Assembly (NCBI RefSeq): GCF_007097385.1
Contig: NZ_VJZS01000007.1
Span: forward strand, 62,001 to 126,000
DNA length: 64,000 nucleotides
Reading direction: 5' to 3'
DNA from: Flavobacterium sp. ZT3R18
GTDB lineage: Bacteria; Bacteroidota; Bacteroidia; Flavobacteriales; Flavobacteriaceae
The notes beneath the pieces were generated by a model, which was not told where the DNA came from, made no database searches, and saw only the letters and a program-made list of their open reading frames with translations. This document shows positions 16,106 through 25,117 of the stretch, piece by piece (the first letter of the stretch is position 1; each line of letters starts with the position of its first letter). Made by a program: the position numbers and the translations under genes.

Positions 16106-17038
16106 ATGATACAACTTAACAAAACTAATTTTCAAACCGTAAAAACCAAGCTTCAGTTGAAAAAACCTTGGGATAGTTTTGTTATTTTAGTTTTGAGCAT
16201 TTTAATCACCATTCCACTCTTTATAATATTTCATGAAAATTTAATAAATCCAAATTGGATTTTTAGTTTGGATAGAATTATACTTTTCTTTGTTCTCTTG
16301 GCGGTTATTCATTATACCTTGTATTCCTTGCGAACCATCATTATTATTTGCATCGTTCTGTATTTCTTGGTATTGATTTACAGCAGTTTATTTGGAAATT
16401 TTAATTTCAATAGTGTTTTTGATGATTACAATTCCATGTTGTATTCCATGAACAACAACCCGTATCCACAGGATATTATTATTGCCAAATTATTACCTTT
16501 TCCCAATAAGACACAAATCACAAAAGCGATAGAATACGAAAATCCAAAGGTTCGAAACTTCGCTGTTTTTGCCACTTCAAGACATTTTAAAAACATAAGA
16601 GGCTATTCAGAATATCGAAATATAATACAATGTTTTGCTGTATTCAAAGAAATAAATAGCCGTTGGAATTATGTAAATGATCCTAAAGATGGCGATTATA
16701 TAGCAACAGCCTCCGAGTCACTACTTTATTTTTCGGGAGATTGTGACGATCATTCCATATTAATGGCTGCCAGCATCAAAGCCATTGGAGGAACTCCCCG
16801 ACTCATTCATACCAAAGGGCATATCTATCCCGAAATTTGGATAGGTTCTATGAAAGATCTGGAGAATGTCAATTACTTGGTAAAAAATGTTTTATTTGCA
16901 CAAGAAAGCTATAAAAAACAGCTTAATTATCACATCGATGAGCGTGGTCAGGTCTGGCTAAACCTTGATTATACAGCAAAATATCCAGGAGGTCCATTTA
17001 TGTCCGAAGAAATATTGGGAGCTTTAACTTTGGAATAA
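16106..17038 (+). CDS. Membrane-anchored transglutaminase-like protein
   Basis: The chosen ATG gives 310 residues; a TTG three codons earlier is less likely. Three hydrophobic segments (about 26-45, 57-75, 76-96) precede a transglutaminase-core domain with Cys213 (YFSGDCDDHSILMAASIKAI), His239 (TKGHIYPEIWIG) and Asp288 (WLNLDYTAKYPGGPF). The catalytic domain follows the membrane part, on whichever side the third segment leaves it. Family members are cysteine proteases or cross-linking enzymes. No partner gene is adjacent. Confidence 0.78.
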   Translation: MIQLNKTNFQTVKTKLQLKKPWDSFVILVLSILITIPLFIIFHENLINPNWIFSLDRIILFFVLLAVIHYTLYSLRTIIIICIVLYFLVLIYSSLFGNFNFNSVFDDYNSMLYSMNNNPYPQDIIIAKLLPFPNKTQITKAIEYENPKVRNFAVFATSRHFKNIRGYSEYRNIIQCFAVFKEINSRWNYVNDPKDGDYIATASESLLYFSGDCDDHSILMAASIKAIGGTPRLIHTKGHIYPEIWIGSMKDLENVNYLVKNVLFAQESYKKQLNYHIDERGQVWLNLDYTAKYPGGPFMSEEILGALTLE

Positions 17039-17055
17039 AAATCATTTGGGAGTGC

Positions 17056-17115
17056 CCCCGTTAAGAAAATGGGCTTACTTATGATACCGCTTAATCGCCC
17101 ATTTTCTTAACGGGG
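17056..17115. repeat. Perfect 19-bp hairpin after the transglutaminase gene
   Basis: CCCCGTTAAGAAAATGGGC (17056-17074) and its exact inverse (17097-17115) flank 22 bases. It starts 17 bases after the preceding stop codon and may stop or stabilise the transcript, although no T-run follows. Confidence 0.75.
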
Positions 17116-17158
17116 TCGGGCTATCCGCGTTACAAGGTAACTTGCTTCTATCCCTCAC
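17115..17158 (+). repeat. Dispersed element GTCGGGCTATCC...TCTATCCCTCAC
   Basis: The element has a fixed left box (GTCGGGCTATCC), a small central palindrome (GTTAC AAG GTAAC) and a fixed right box (TCTATCCCTCAC). A second copy with a different central palindrome lies at 32523-32569. The shared ends with a variable core suggest a mobile or recombination-related repeat; this is inference. Confidence 0.65.
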
Positions 17159-17255
17159 TCGTGACCAAGACGTTTAGTCTAATCCAGATTGGAGAAGAAA
17201 AAAAGCATTACATCCAAATTTTGTAATAGATAACTACAACTGTATTATTCTTCAA

Positions 17256-17441
17256 AACCGCGAAGGGGTACAATGATTATAGCAATTTTATGATGTTGCA
17301 AATAAACCCCGAAGGGGTGCAATGATTATAGTCCTCCGCAGAATTACACATACATACATATATATATATAAATATCACCCCTACGGGGTTTTTGGACAAT
17401 GGAATTAATTATTTCTAGAATCATTACACCCCTTCGGGGTT
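17256..17441. repeat. REPIN-like cluster of four CCCCGAAGGGG palindromes
   Basis: Two direct units (GCGAAGGGGTACAATGATTA at about 17260 and CCCCGAAGGGGTGCAATGAT at about 17307) are followed by two inverted units (CACCCCTACGGGGTT at about 17376 and ATTACACCCCTTCGGGGTT at 17423-17441). The outer two are inverse copies over about 27 bases. Between them is a short ACATACATATATATA stretch. No gene is seen in 17039-17573. Confidence 0.75.
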
Positions 17442-17573
17442 AGAGTCAATTATAATTTATCTTGGATAAGAAGTTTAATGATGAATTTGGGTTTAATCCA
17501 AAGGTTAAAGTAGCATAAAGCAGAATGTAAAATGAAATATAGATATGGTTCGATAATCCCAAATTGATTACAC

Positions 17574-18245
17574 TTACAACCAATCAATCATTCCTAAATC
17601 ATTCTTTTTTAAATACTCATTAGCTTGACTAAAATTTTTATTCCCAAACCATTTCCCTTGATTGGCACTCATAGGCGAAGGATGCCCGGATTCTAATACC
17701 AAATGCTTTTCCCGATCAATTTTAGCCCCTTTTTTTTTTGCAAAATTACCCCAAAGCATGAAAACCACATTTTCTTTCTCTTCTGAAATTTTTTGAATAA
17801 CAGCATCCGTAAAAAGATTCCATTTAAGATGTTTATGACTATTCGGACTATCTTTTCTCACGGTTAGTGAAGCATTCAAAAGTAAAACCCCTTGTTTTGC
17901 CCAAGATTCTAAATTGCCGGATGTTGGCATAAAAATAGAATCTAAATCGTTGTTCATTTCCCTAAAAATATTACGCAACGATGGCGGAATTTTAACCGAA
18001 TCATTTACTGAAAAGCACAAACCGTTAGCCTCTCCTTCTCCATGATAAGGATCTTGACCAATAATCACCACTTTTAAATTCTCTAAAGAGCAATTGTTAA
18101 AAGCCGAAAAAATCAACTCTTTTGGAGGGAAACAAGTAGAATTTTGATATTCTAAATCAACAGCCTGAATCAAATCCTGAAAATAAGGCTTTTTAATTTC
18201 ATCAGATAATACGGTTTGCCAAGAAGGAATTAAGTTGATTTGCAT
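17574..18245 (-). CDS. ung: Uracil-DNA glycosylase, family 1
   Basis: This enzyme removes uracil from DNA to start base excision repair. The 223-residue protein has the water-activating motif GQDPYHG (Asp65), the CFSV uracil-stacking strand and the HPSPMSANQGKWFG minor-groove loop with His188. Length and motifs are standard. The HepT gene ends two bases upstream on the same strand, so ung may be read through from the mntA-hepT pair. Confidence 0.97.
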   Translation of the reverse strand: MQINLIPSWQTVLSDEIKKPYFQDLIQAVDLEYQNSTCFPPKELIFSAFNNCSLENLKVVIIGQDPYHGEGEANGLCFSVNDSVKIPPSLRNIFREMNNDLDSIFMPTSGNLESWAKQGVLLLNASLTVRKDSPNSHKHLKWNLFTDAVIQKISEEKENVVFMLWGNFAKKKGAKIDREKHLVLESGHPSPMSANQGKWFGNKNFSQANEYLKKNDLGMIDWL

Positions 18246-18247
18246 TC

Positions 18248-18613
18248 TTATTCGAATTTAGCAAGTTCAGTTTTTATAACAAATTCTAATTTAGGCAAAT
18301 AATTTTTGCCTATTTCATAAACAATTTCGTAATCTAGCATTTCATAATGGTGGGAAATAAAATCTCGAAAACGAATAATTTTGTTCCACTCCATTTCAGG
18401 ATAATTACTCTGTAATAAATTATGTTTTCTGGAAGTGTTTTTTACATTTTCTCCAATAGCCTGAAGTCGAGTAACAATAGCATCTAGTAATGTTTTTCCG
18501 TATTCTGTGGAAACAAAATCGGTTGGGATATTAATTTCAGAAAATCTTTTATTGCAAATATTGACGTGTTCTAAAATAGTTTCTAGTGAATATTTATAAA
18601 CATCATCATACAT
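18248..18613 (-). CDS. HepT-like HEPN ribonuclease toxin
   Basis: The 121-residue all-helical protein belongs to the DUF86/HepT group. It carries the HEPN motif Rx4HxY at Arg83-His88-Tyr90 (RDFISHHY). In characterised HepT/MntA pairs HepT is an RNase and MntA adenylylates the Tyr of this motif to neutralise it. The gene overlaps the end of the mntA-like gene by eight bases, as usual for this pair. Toxicity here is inferred from family and context. Confidence 0.9.
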   Translation of the reverse strand: MYDDVYKYSLETILEHVNICNKRFSEINIPTDFVSTEYGKTLLDAIVTRLQAIGENVKNTSRKHNLLQSNYPEMEWNKIIRFRDFISHHYEMLDYEIVYEIGKNYLPKLEFVIKTELAKFE

Positions 18614-18896
18614 AAATCAAATCATTTTTAATATTGTTTAAAAAACGCTCCGATACATGTGGTCCCTTCCTAACAATTTCAATTTTAGATTTTAATTTAT
18701 TTTCTAAATAAGAATACAAACCCATCAATAAGCTATAAGAAGGCTCATTAAATTCAACAAAAAAATCAATATCACTATCCGGTTTTTCTAATCCTTTAGC
18801 ATAAGAGCCAAACAAACCAATCGTTACAACTCCATAATTTTCTTTTAGGAATTGTTTGTCTGTTTGCAAAGTATTGATTATTTCATCTTTTTTCAT
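18606..18896 (-). CDS. MntA-like nucleotidyltransferase antitoxin
   Basis: The 96-residue protein is a minimal nucleotidyltransferase with the GS motif (Gly30-Ser31, GLFGSYAKG) and the metal pair Asp42 and Asp44 in SDIDFFVEF. This matches the MNT antitoxins that modify HepT. It is the first gene of the pair and overlaps hepT. The complete active site suggests the enzymatic (AMPylating) type of neutralisation. Confidence 0.9.
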   Translation of the reverse strand: MKKDEIINTLQTDKQFLKENYGVVTIGLFGSYAKGLEKPDSDIDFFVEFNEPSYSLLMGLYSYLENKLKSKIEIVRKGPHVSERFLNNIKNDLIYV

Positions 18897-19067
18897 GCTA
18901 ATCTACTATTTGTTTTTTATTGGAACATAGTATCGCTATTCTTTATTCCCAAGATTTAAGTTTGAATCATAGCGATTTCATCTAACAAAGATAAAAAATA
19001 ATACTTTCAAATTACTTTGCCTCTCTTAAACTTTGTAACTTTGACCCTTTGCAACTTATACTAGAAA

Positions 19068-21236
19068 ATGATCTCTATTACAGAAAAAACATTACAAGAT
19101 TTACAATTCCCAACCGTTCTTGAAACCATTTCATCTATATGCAACACGGATATAGGGAAACAAAAAGCCTTAGAAATAATTCCATTTAGAGACAAAGAAA
19201 CCTTGATGAGTGCTTTAATGCAAACCTCAGAGTATGTTGCCTCTTTTCAAAATAACAATGCCATTCCAAATCATGGCTTTGATGCTATAACTTACGAAAT
19301 CAAATTTCTGAGTATTGAGGATAGCTTTCTTGAAGTGGGTGGTTTTAGAAAAATAGCCACCATCTCCGAAACTACGAATGTCCTTTTGGCATTTTTGAAT
19401 AAATTCAATGACTATTATCCGAATCTTTCTGCAAAAAGTTCCGGAATTCAACATACCAAAGAAATAATCAGCCTTGTAGATGTAGTGGTTGATAAATATG
19501 GAGAGATCAAAGACAATGCATCTCCAGAATTATTGAACATTCGACGCAATATGAATTTGGTTCGTGGCAAAATGAATCAGAGTTTTGGAATTGCCTTGAC
19601 CCAATACAATGGTTTAGGATATTTGGATGATATAAAAGAAAGTTTTGTGCAAAATCGTCGCGTTTTAGCCGTTTTGGCCATGTACCGTCGAAAAGTGAGA
19701 GGAACCATTTTAGGCAGTTCAAAAACAGGAAGCATTGCTTATATAGAACCCGAAACTACTTTGAATTACTCTAGAGAATTGAGTAATCTGGAATATGAAG
19801 AAAAAGAAGAAATCACCCGAATCCTAAAACAATTATCGAATGCCACTCGTCCTTTTTTGCCTTTGTTGATTCAATACCAAGATTTCCTGAGTGATATTGA
19901 TGTGATTGCGGCCAAAGCAAAATATGCCGATAGAATCAACGGAATTTTGCCTACCATTACAGAAGAGCGTCGTCTTTATTTCAGAGATGCTTACCATCCT
20001 ATTTTGTACCTGAATAACAAACAGAAACAGGAAATTACACATCCGCAAACTATAGAATTAAGCCAAGAAAACAGAATTATTGTTATTTCTGGACCCAATG
20101 CCGGTGGTAAAACCATCTCGATGAAGACCGTCGGTTTATTGCAGTTGATGTTGCAATCCGGAATGTTAATCCCTGTTCATGAACGTAGCGAAACGTTTTT
20201 ATTTGATCGCATTCTTACAGATATTGGAGATAATCAATCTATTGAAAACCATTTAAGTACATACAGTTACCGATTGAAGAACATGAACTATTTTCTAAAA
20301 AAATGTAATTCAAAAACCATGTTCTTAATTGATGAATTCGGTACTGGGTCTGATCCCGAATTGGGTGGGGCTTTAGCCGAAATCTTCTTAGAAGAATTCT
20401 ATCACAGAGAGGCTTTCGGATTGATTACGACCCATTATTCAAATCTAAAAATTCTTGCCAACGAACTGCCATATGCGACGAATGCCAACATGCTATTTGA
20501 TGAAAAATCATTGGAACCCATGTACAAATTGGTTTTGGGGCAAGCGGGAAGTTCATTCACTTTTGAAGTGGCCTTAAAAAACGGAATTCCTTTTAGTTTA
20601 ATCAACCGAGCCAAGAAAAAAATTGAAGTGGGAAAAGTCCGCTTTGATAAAACCATTGCAACCTTGCAAAAAGAGCGCTCCAAAATGGAAAAAACCTCTC
20701 AAACGCTGAAAGAAGAAGAAACCAGAGCGCGTGAGGAAGGCAAGAAAATGGAGAATATCAATGTCAAAATCAAACAAAAACTGGAAAGCTATCAGGAATT
20801 GTACGATAGCAATCAGAAGACGATTTACATTGGTCAAAAAATTGAAGATATAGCCGAGAAATATTTCAACAATAAAAACAAAAAAGACCTTATTGGCGAG
20901 TTTTTGAAAATTGTAGAAATAGAAAACTCCAAGCGCAAAAAAGCCACTCCAAAAGAGGCTAAAGCGATTATTGAAAAGAAAAAAGAAGTCATTGAAGAAA
21001 TTACAGTTCACGTAGAAGAAATTCGCAAGGAAAAGAAAGAAAAGAAACTAAAACCCGTAGTTGTCAAGCCGAAAGCCATTTTAAAAGTGGGCGACCGCGT
21101 ACGAATGCTAGACGGAAAATCAGTGGGAAGCATCGATAAGATTGAGAAAAACAAAGCGGTTGTGAATTACGGCATGTTTACCTCGAAAGTGAGTCTGGAT
21201 GAATTGGAATTGGTAGAAGCGGTTAAGAAGAAGTAG
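19068..21236 (+). CDS. mutS2: MutS2-family ATPase lacking the Smr domain
   Basis: The 722-residue protein has the MutS core and ATPase: Walker A GPNAGGKTISMKT near residue 342, signature STYSYRL, Walker B FLIDEFGTGSDP and the following TTHYSNLK. A charged coiled coil (about 520-640) follows, and it ends in a KOW-like beta segment (VGDRVRMLDGKSVGSIDKI). Classical MutS2 proteins of about 780 residues end in a Smr nuclease; here no Smr motif follows. Proposed roles of MutS2 include suppression of recombination and rescue of collided ribosomes; which applies to a Smr-less form is open. TAACTTTG at 19036-19043 may be the -7 box. Confidence 0.92.
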   Translation: MISITEKTLQDLQFPTVLETISSICNTDIGKQKALEIIPFRDKETLMSALMQTSEYVASFQNNNAIPNHGFDAITYEIKFLSIEDSFLEVGGFRKIATISETTNVLLAFLNKFNDYYPNLSAKSSGIQHTKEIISLVDVVVDKYGEIKDNASPELLNIRRNMNLVRGKMNQSFGIALTQYNGLGYLDDIKESFVQNRRVLAVLAMYRRKVRGTILGSSKTGSIAYIEPETTLNYSRELSNLEYEEKEEITRILKQLSNATRPFLPLLIQYQDFLSDIDVIAAKAKYADRINGILPTITEERRLYFRDAYHPILYLNNKQKQEITHPQTIELSQENRIIVISGPNAGGKTISMKTVGLLQLMLQSGMLIPVHERSETFLFDRILTDIGDNQSIENHLSTYSYRLKNMNYFLKKCNSKTMFLIDEFGTGSDPELGGALAEIFLEEFYHREAFGLITTHYSNLKILANELPYATNANMLFDEKSLEPMYKLVLGQAGSSFTFEVALKNGIPFSLINRAKKKIEVGKVRFDKTIATLQKERSKMEKTSQTLKEEETRAREEGKKMENINVKIKQKLESYQELYDSNQKTIYIGQKIEDIAEKYFNNKNKKDLIGEFLKIVEIENSKRKKATPKEAKAIIEKKKEVIEEITVHVEEIRKEKKEKKLKPVVVKPKAILKVGDRVRMLDGKSVGSIDKIEKNKAVVNYGMFTSKVSLDELELVEAVKKK

Positions 21237-21405
21237 TGGTTAGTGTTTAGTCTTAGTTTTCGGTATGGGGCAATGGTTGTTCCGTTAATTATTGGAACGG
21301 AGAAGTCACACTTCAATCGACATGCTGAATTTGTTTGCACATTTTCTTAATATCTCTCGTAAAACACAAACAATTACTTATAAAATATTGAAAAAAACTT
21401 AGCAA

Positions 21406-22403
21406 ATGGAACAACAAAACGTAATCATTTACAACACGCAAGACGGCAAAGCTTCAGTATCTCTGTTGACCAAAGATGATAGTGTATGGATGAACCAAAA
21501 CCAACTGGCGGAACTTTTTAACACCTCTAAGCAAAATATAGGTCAACACATTGCAAGTGTACTAGAAGACAATGAATTAGACTCAAAGTCAGTTGTAAAG
21601 AATTACTTTACGACTGCCCAAGATGGCAAGAATTATAATGTAACTTTCTACTCCTTAGAAATGATTTTGGCTATTGGTTTTAGAGTGCGTAGCAAAAGAG
21701 GCATTCAGTTCAGACAATGGGCAAATAGCAATCTGAAAGAGTATATGATTAAAGGTTTTTTGATGGATGATGAGCGTCTAAAAAATCCAAATGGAAGACC
21801 TGATTATTTTGATGAATTACTTGCTAGGATAAGAGACGTAAGAGCGTCTGAAAAAAGATTTTATCAAAAAGTAAGAGATTTATTTTCGTTGAGTAGCGAT
21901 TATGACGCTACTGATAAAGCAACTCAAATGTTTTATGCCGAAACCCAAAACAAGATTTTGTATGCTATAACTAACAAAACTGCAGCAGAATCATTATAAG
22001 CCGTGCTGATGCTAGTATCCCAAATATGGCACTGACAAGCTGGAAAGGTTCAGTCGTGAGAAAGCAAGATATTTACATTGCAAAAAATTATTTGAACGAA
22101 GATGAAATAGATAGTTTGAACCGTTTTGTGGTAGTGTTTTTGGAAACAGCTGAACTTAGAGCCAAAAACAGACAGGATATTACTATCTCATTTTGGAGAG
22201 ATAATATCGATAAGATATTACTGCTTAACGATAAAATAGTGTTAAACCACAAAGGGACTGTTAGTCATCTTGAAATGGAAAAAGAAGTAGATTCTATTTA
22301 TAAAAGCATTGAAACTAATAGAAAACAAGCTGATGCGAAGCAAGCAGATGATGAAGATATGGAAGAATTGAAACGATTGGAGGATAAAATAAAAAGGAAA
22401 TAA
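21406..22403 (+). pseudogene. RhuM-family protein gene, broken by a frameshift
   Basis: The first frame (21406-21999, 197 codons) has the N-terminal RhuM part: SVWMNQNQLAELFNTSKQNI and YSLEMILAIGFRVRSKRGIQF. The second frame (from 22026, 125 codons) has the C-terminal part starting MALTSWKG. In intact relatives these are one protein of about 330 residues. Reading the other frame from about 21990 gives IISRADASIPNMALTSWKG without a stop, so one missing base in the GAATCATTATAAGC region (21980s-21999) breaks the gene. RhuM proteins occur near mobile islands and have no firm biochemical role. A sequencing error remains possible. Confidence 0.85.
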
Positions 22404-22448
22404 TACTTTAGAACGTATCTAAAAAACCAAGTAATATTTAAACTGCCA

Positions 22449-22862
22449 ATGCAAAACTTACCGCCTAATAAAAAAATAATCCTCTTTGATGGTGTTTGCA
22501 ACCTCTGTAATTCAGCGGTGCAATTCGTCATTAAACACGACAAAGATGATGTATTTAGGTTTGTGGCTTTACAGTCGGAATTGGGGAAAGAAATCCTTGA
22601 ATATATTGGGATTGATTCTAAAAATACAGACAGTATAGTTTTATATGAGCCAGGTGTGTCTTACTATTACAAATCGGACGCTGCATTGCAAATCGCAAAA
22701 AGTTTGGGCGGATTATGTTCGATGGGATTAATCTTTAAAATCATCCCAACAGGAATTAGGAATCAGCTTTACGATTACATTGCTAGAAACAGGTACAAAT
22801 GGTATGGCAAAAAAGAGAGTTGCATGCTACCAACACTAGAATCAAAAGCTAAGTTTTTGTAA
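22449..22862 (+). CDS. Thiol-disulfide oxidoreductase of the DCC family (DUF393)
   Basis: The 137-residue protein carries the family signature DGVCNLC (Asp14, Cys17, Cys20) near the N-terminus, a thioredoxin-like CxxC, and ends with the typical IARNRYKWYGKKESC. Members are predicted disulfide oxidoreductases of the cytoplasm; substrates are mostly unknown. It is a single gene followed by a shared terminator. Confidence 0.92.
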   Translation: MQNLPPNKKIILFDGVCNLCNSAVQFVIKHDKDDVFRFVALQSELGKEILEYIGIDSKNTDSIVLYEPGVSYYYKSDAALQIAKSLGGLCSMGLIFKIIPTGIRNQLYDYIARNRYKWYGKKESCMLPTLESKAKFL

Positions 22863-22872
22863 TCGCTAAATA

Positions 22873-22910
22873 AAAAATCCACGAACTCAATTAAGAATTC
22901 GTGGATTTTT
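22873..22910. terminator. Bidirectional terminator between the DCC gene and ettA
   Basis: AAAAATCCACGAA and TTCGTGGATTTTT form a 13-bp stem with a 12-base loop and T-runs on both strands. It separates the convergent DCC-family and ettA genes. Confidence 0.85.
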
Positions 22911-22963
22911 AGGATGAACTTATTTGCGTACAGCTTCTACTTCATAAATCTAAAATCACTTTT

Positions 22964-24658
22964 TTAGCTTCTAATCAATTTTCTGTATTTCAAACGTTTT
23001 GGCGTTAAATCACCACCCAAACGTTTTTTCTTGTTCTCTTCATATTCAGAGAAACCACCTTCAAAACAATATACTTCCGAATCGCCTTCAAAAGCTAGAA
23101 TGTGCGTACAGATTCTGTCTAAGAACCATCTGTCGTGTGAAATCACTACGGCACAACCCGCAAAATTCTCTAAACCTTCTTCGAGGGCTCGAAGCGTATT
23201 TACGTCCAAATCATTCGTTGGCTCATCCAATAAAAGCACGTTTCCTTCTTCTTTAAGAGTCATGGCAAGGTGCAAACGGTTTCTTTCTCCACCCGAAAGC
23301 ATCGATACTTTCTTGTTTTGCTCTCCACCACCAAAATTAAAACGCGACAAGTACGCTCTAGAGTTCACTTGTTTCCCTCCCATCATAATCATTTCCTGAC
23401 CATCGGCAAAATTTTCCCAAATGGATTTGTTAGGGTCAATATTTGAATGCGCTTGATCTACATAGGCGATTTTTACCGTATCTCCAATTAAAAAATCTCC
23501 GCTATCCGGTGTTTCTTCACCCATAATCATTCTGAAAATAGTTGATTTACCAGCACCGTTTGGCCCAATAATACCAACAATACCAGCTTGTGGTAAAGTA
23601 AAATTCAAGTTGTCATATAATAATTTGTCCCCAAAAGCTTTGGCTACATTTTTAGCTTCGATAACATTGGTTCCCAAACGTGGACCATTTGGAATATAAA
23701 TCTCTAGATTTTCGTCCAATTGTTTTTGGTCTTCATTCAAGAGCTTATCATAGTTTTGCAAACGCGCTTTTTGTTTGGTTTGACGACCTTTCGCCCCTTG
23801 ACGAACCCAGTCCAACTCACGTTCTAGTGTTTTTCTGCGTTTTGAAGCTACTTTTTCTTCCAGTGCCATACGGCTTGATTTTTGGTCTAACCAAGAAGAA
23901 TAGTTTCCTTTCCAAGGAATACCTTCTCCTCTATCCAATTCTAGAATCCAACCTGCAACATTATCCAAGAAATACCTATCGTGCGTTACTGCAATTACAG
24001 TTCCGGCATATTGCGCCAAATGTTGCTCTAACCAAAGAACACTTTCTGCATCCAAGTGATTCGTAGGCTCATCCAGAAGCAAAACGTCCGGTTGTTGCAA
24101 TAACAAACGGCATAAAGCTACACGACGGCGTTCTCCACCGGATAAATTCTTAATTGGCGTATCGCCTTCTGGTGTGCGCAAGGCATCCATGGCTATTTCT
24201 AGTTTGGTGTCGATTTCCCAAGCACCCAAGGCATCAATTTTGTCTTGTAAAAGCGCTTGGCGATCCATTAACTTGTCCATTTTATCGGCATCTTCATAGT
24301 TTTCTGGAAGACCAAATAAATCGTTGATTTTGTTGAACTCCTCCAAAATAGCCATCGTTTCTGCAACCCCTTCTCTTACAATTTCGATAACGGTTTTACT
24401 ATCATCCAACTGTGGATCTTGTTCTAAATAACCAACGGTATAACCCGGTGCAAAAACCACATCTCCTTGATAGTTTTTGTCAACTCCTGCAATAATCTTC
24501 AATAATGATGATTTCCCAGAACCGTTTAAACCCAAAATACCAATTTTAGCTCCGTAAAAGAAACTTAAATATATGTTTTTAAGTACTGGTTTATCTGCTC
24601 CTTGGTACGTCTTGCTCAATTTTGACATTGAGAATATTACTTTTTTATCGTCTGCCAT
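22964..24658 (-). CDS. ettA: EttA, energy-dependent translational throttle ABC-F ATPase
   Basis: The 564-residue protein has two ABC ATPase domains without membrane parts: first Walker A GLNGSGKS (about 43-50) with signature LSGGERRRVAL, second Walker A GPNGAGKS (about 360) with LSGGERNRLHLA. The inter-domain P-site tRNA-interaction linker (about 240-320) is highly charged. Length and the LSKTYQGADKPVLKNI start match EttA. It binds the ribosomal E site and gates the first elongation step according to ATP/ADP. It is a single gene. Confidence 0.95.
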   Translation of the reverse strand: MADDKKVIFSMSKLSKTYQGADKPVLKNIYLSFFYGAKIGILGLNGSGKSSLLKIIAGVDKNYQGDVVFAPGYTVGYLEQDPQLDDSKTVIEIVREGVAETMAILEEFNKINDLFGLPENYEDADKMDKLMDRQALLQDKIDALGAWEIDTKLEIAMDALRTPEGDTPIKNLSGGERRRVALCRLLLQQPDVLLLDEPTNHLDAESVLWLEQHLAQYAGTVIAVTHDRYFLDNVAGWILELDRGEGIPWKGNYSSWLDQKSSRMALEEKVASKRRKTLERELDWVRQGAKGRQTKQKARLQNYDKLLNEDQKQLDENLEIYIPNGPRLGTNVIEAKNVAKAFGDKLLYDNLNFTLPQAGIVGIIGPNGAGKSTIFRMIMGEETPDSGDFLIGDTVKIAYVDQAHSNIDPNKSIWENFADGQEMIMMGGKQVNSRAYLSRFNFGGGEQNKKVSMLSGGERNRLHLAMTLKEEGNVLLLDEPTNDLDVNTLRALEEGLENFAGCAVVISHDRWFLDRICTHILAFEGDSEVYCFEGGFSEYEENKKKRLGGDLTPKRLKYRKLIRS

Positions 24659-24722
24659 TTTTTATATGTTTATTGTTTTATTTATCTTGTTTTTGTTATC
24701 AAGTTTAATGTTGAATACCAAT

Positions 24723-24905
24723 TTAAACTCTCCCCTTCAGCGCATTGAATACCCATGCATTCGCCAAAAAACCTATTCCTACAGCTGCAAATCCCCAGCC
24801 CGCTACGTCGTCATATCTAAAAGCACCTAATAATATCAGTAATATACCCATTAGTGTCATAATTAGGGTAGCCCATCCCAAAACAGTATTTTTATTCATT
24901 GCCAT
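24723..24905 (-). CDS. Small two-helix membrane protein (CAL67264-like family)
   Basis: The 60-residue protein has two hydrophobic segments (about 8-28 and 35-53) and the sequence features MNKNTVLGWATLIM and GWGFAAVGIGFLANAWVFNA, which I recall from a conserved small membrane protein of Flavobacteriia named CAL67264. No function is known. Translation may start at this ATG or two codons later. It is a separate gene upstream of ettA. Confidence 0.75.
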   Translation of the reverse strand: MAMNKNTVLGWATLIMTLMGILLILLGAFRYDDVAGWGFAAVGIGFLANAWVFNALKGRV

Positions 24906-25012
24906 AATTGTGGTATTTGTTTTTTACAATCTGCAAATATCGGCATTTTTAGTAAAGGTTTTGAAATAAAGCATGCAAAATTTGACGAAGTTATTTTGTT
25001 CTTTTTCAAGGC

Positions 25013-25051
25013 AAAAAAACTTTGAATAGCCCAGCTATTCAAAGTTTTTTT
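25013..25051. terminator. Terminator after holA
   Basis: AAAAAAACTTTGAATAGC, the loop CCA and GCTATTCAAAGTTTTTTT form an 18-bp perfect stem with T-runs in both directions. It lies 67 bases after the holA stop and before the small membrane protein gene. Confidence 0.85.
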
Positions 25052-25117
25052 AACGAAGAAAAAGGGCGAAAGAACGAGAGAAATTGCAGGGTTTATTTTG
25101 AAACATTTACTTACCCT

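Noticed and set aside
17348..17372. Phase-variable microsatellite (ACAT/TA repeat)
   Set aside because: It lies in non-coding DNA between palindromes, away from any promoter or reading frame.
20598..21011. Long open frame opposite the coiled-coil part of mutS2
   Set aside because: It is Phe-rich, the reverse image of Lys/Glu-rich codons, and has no family features.
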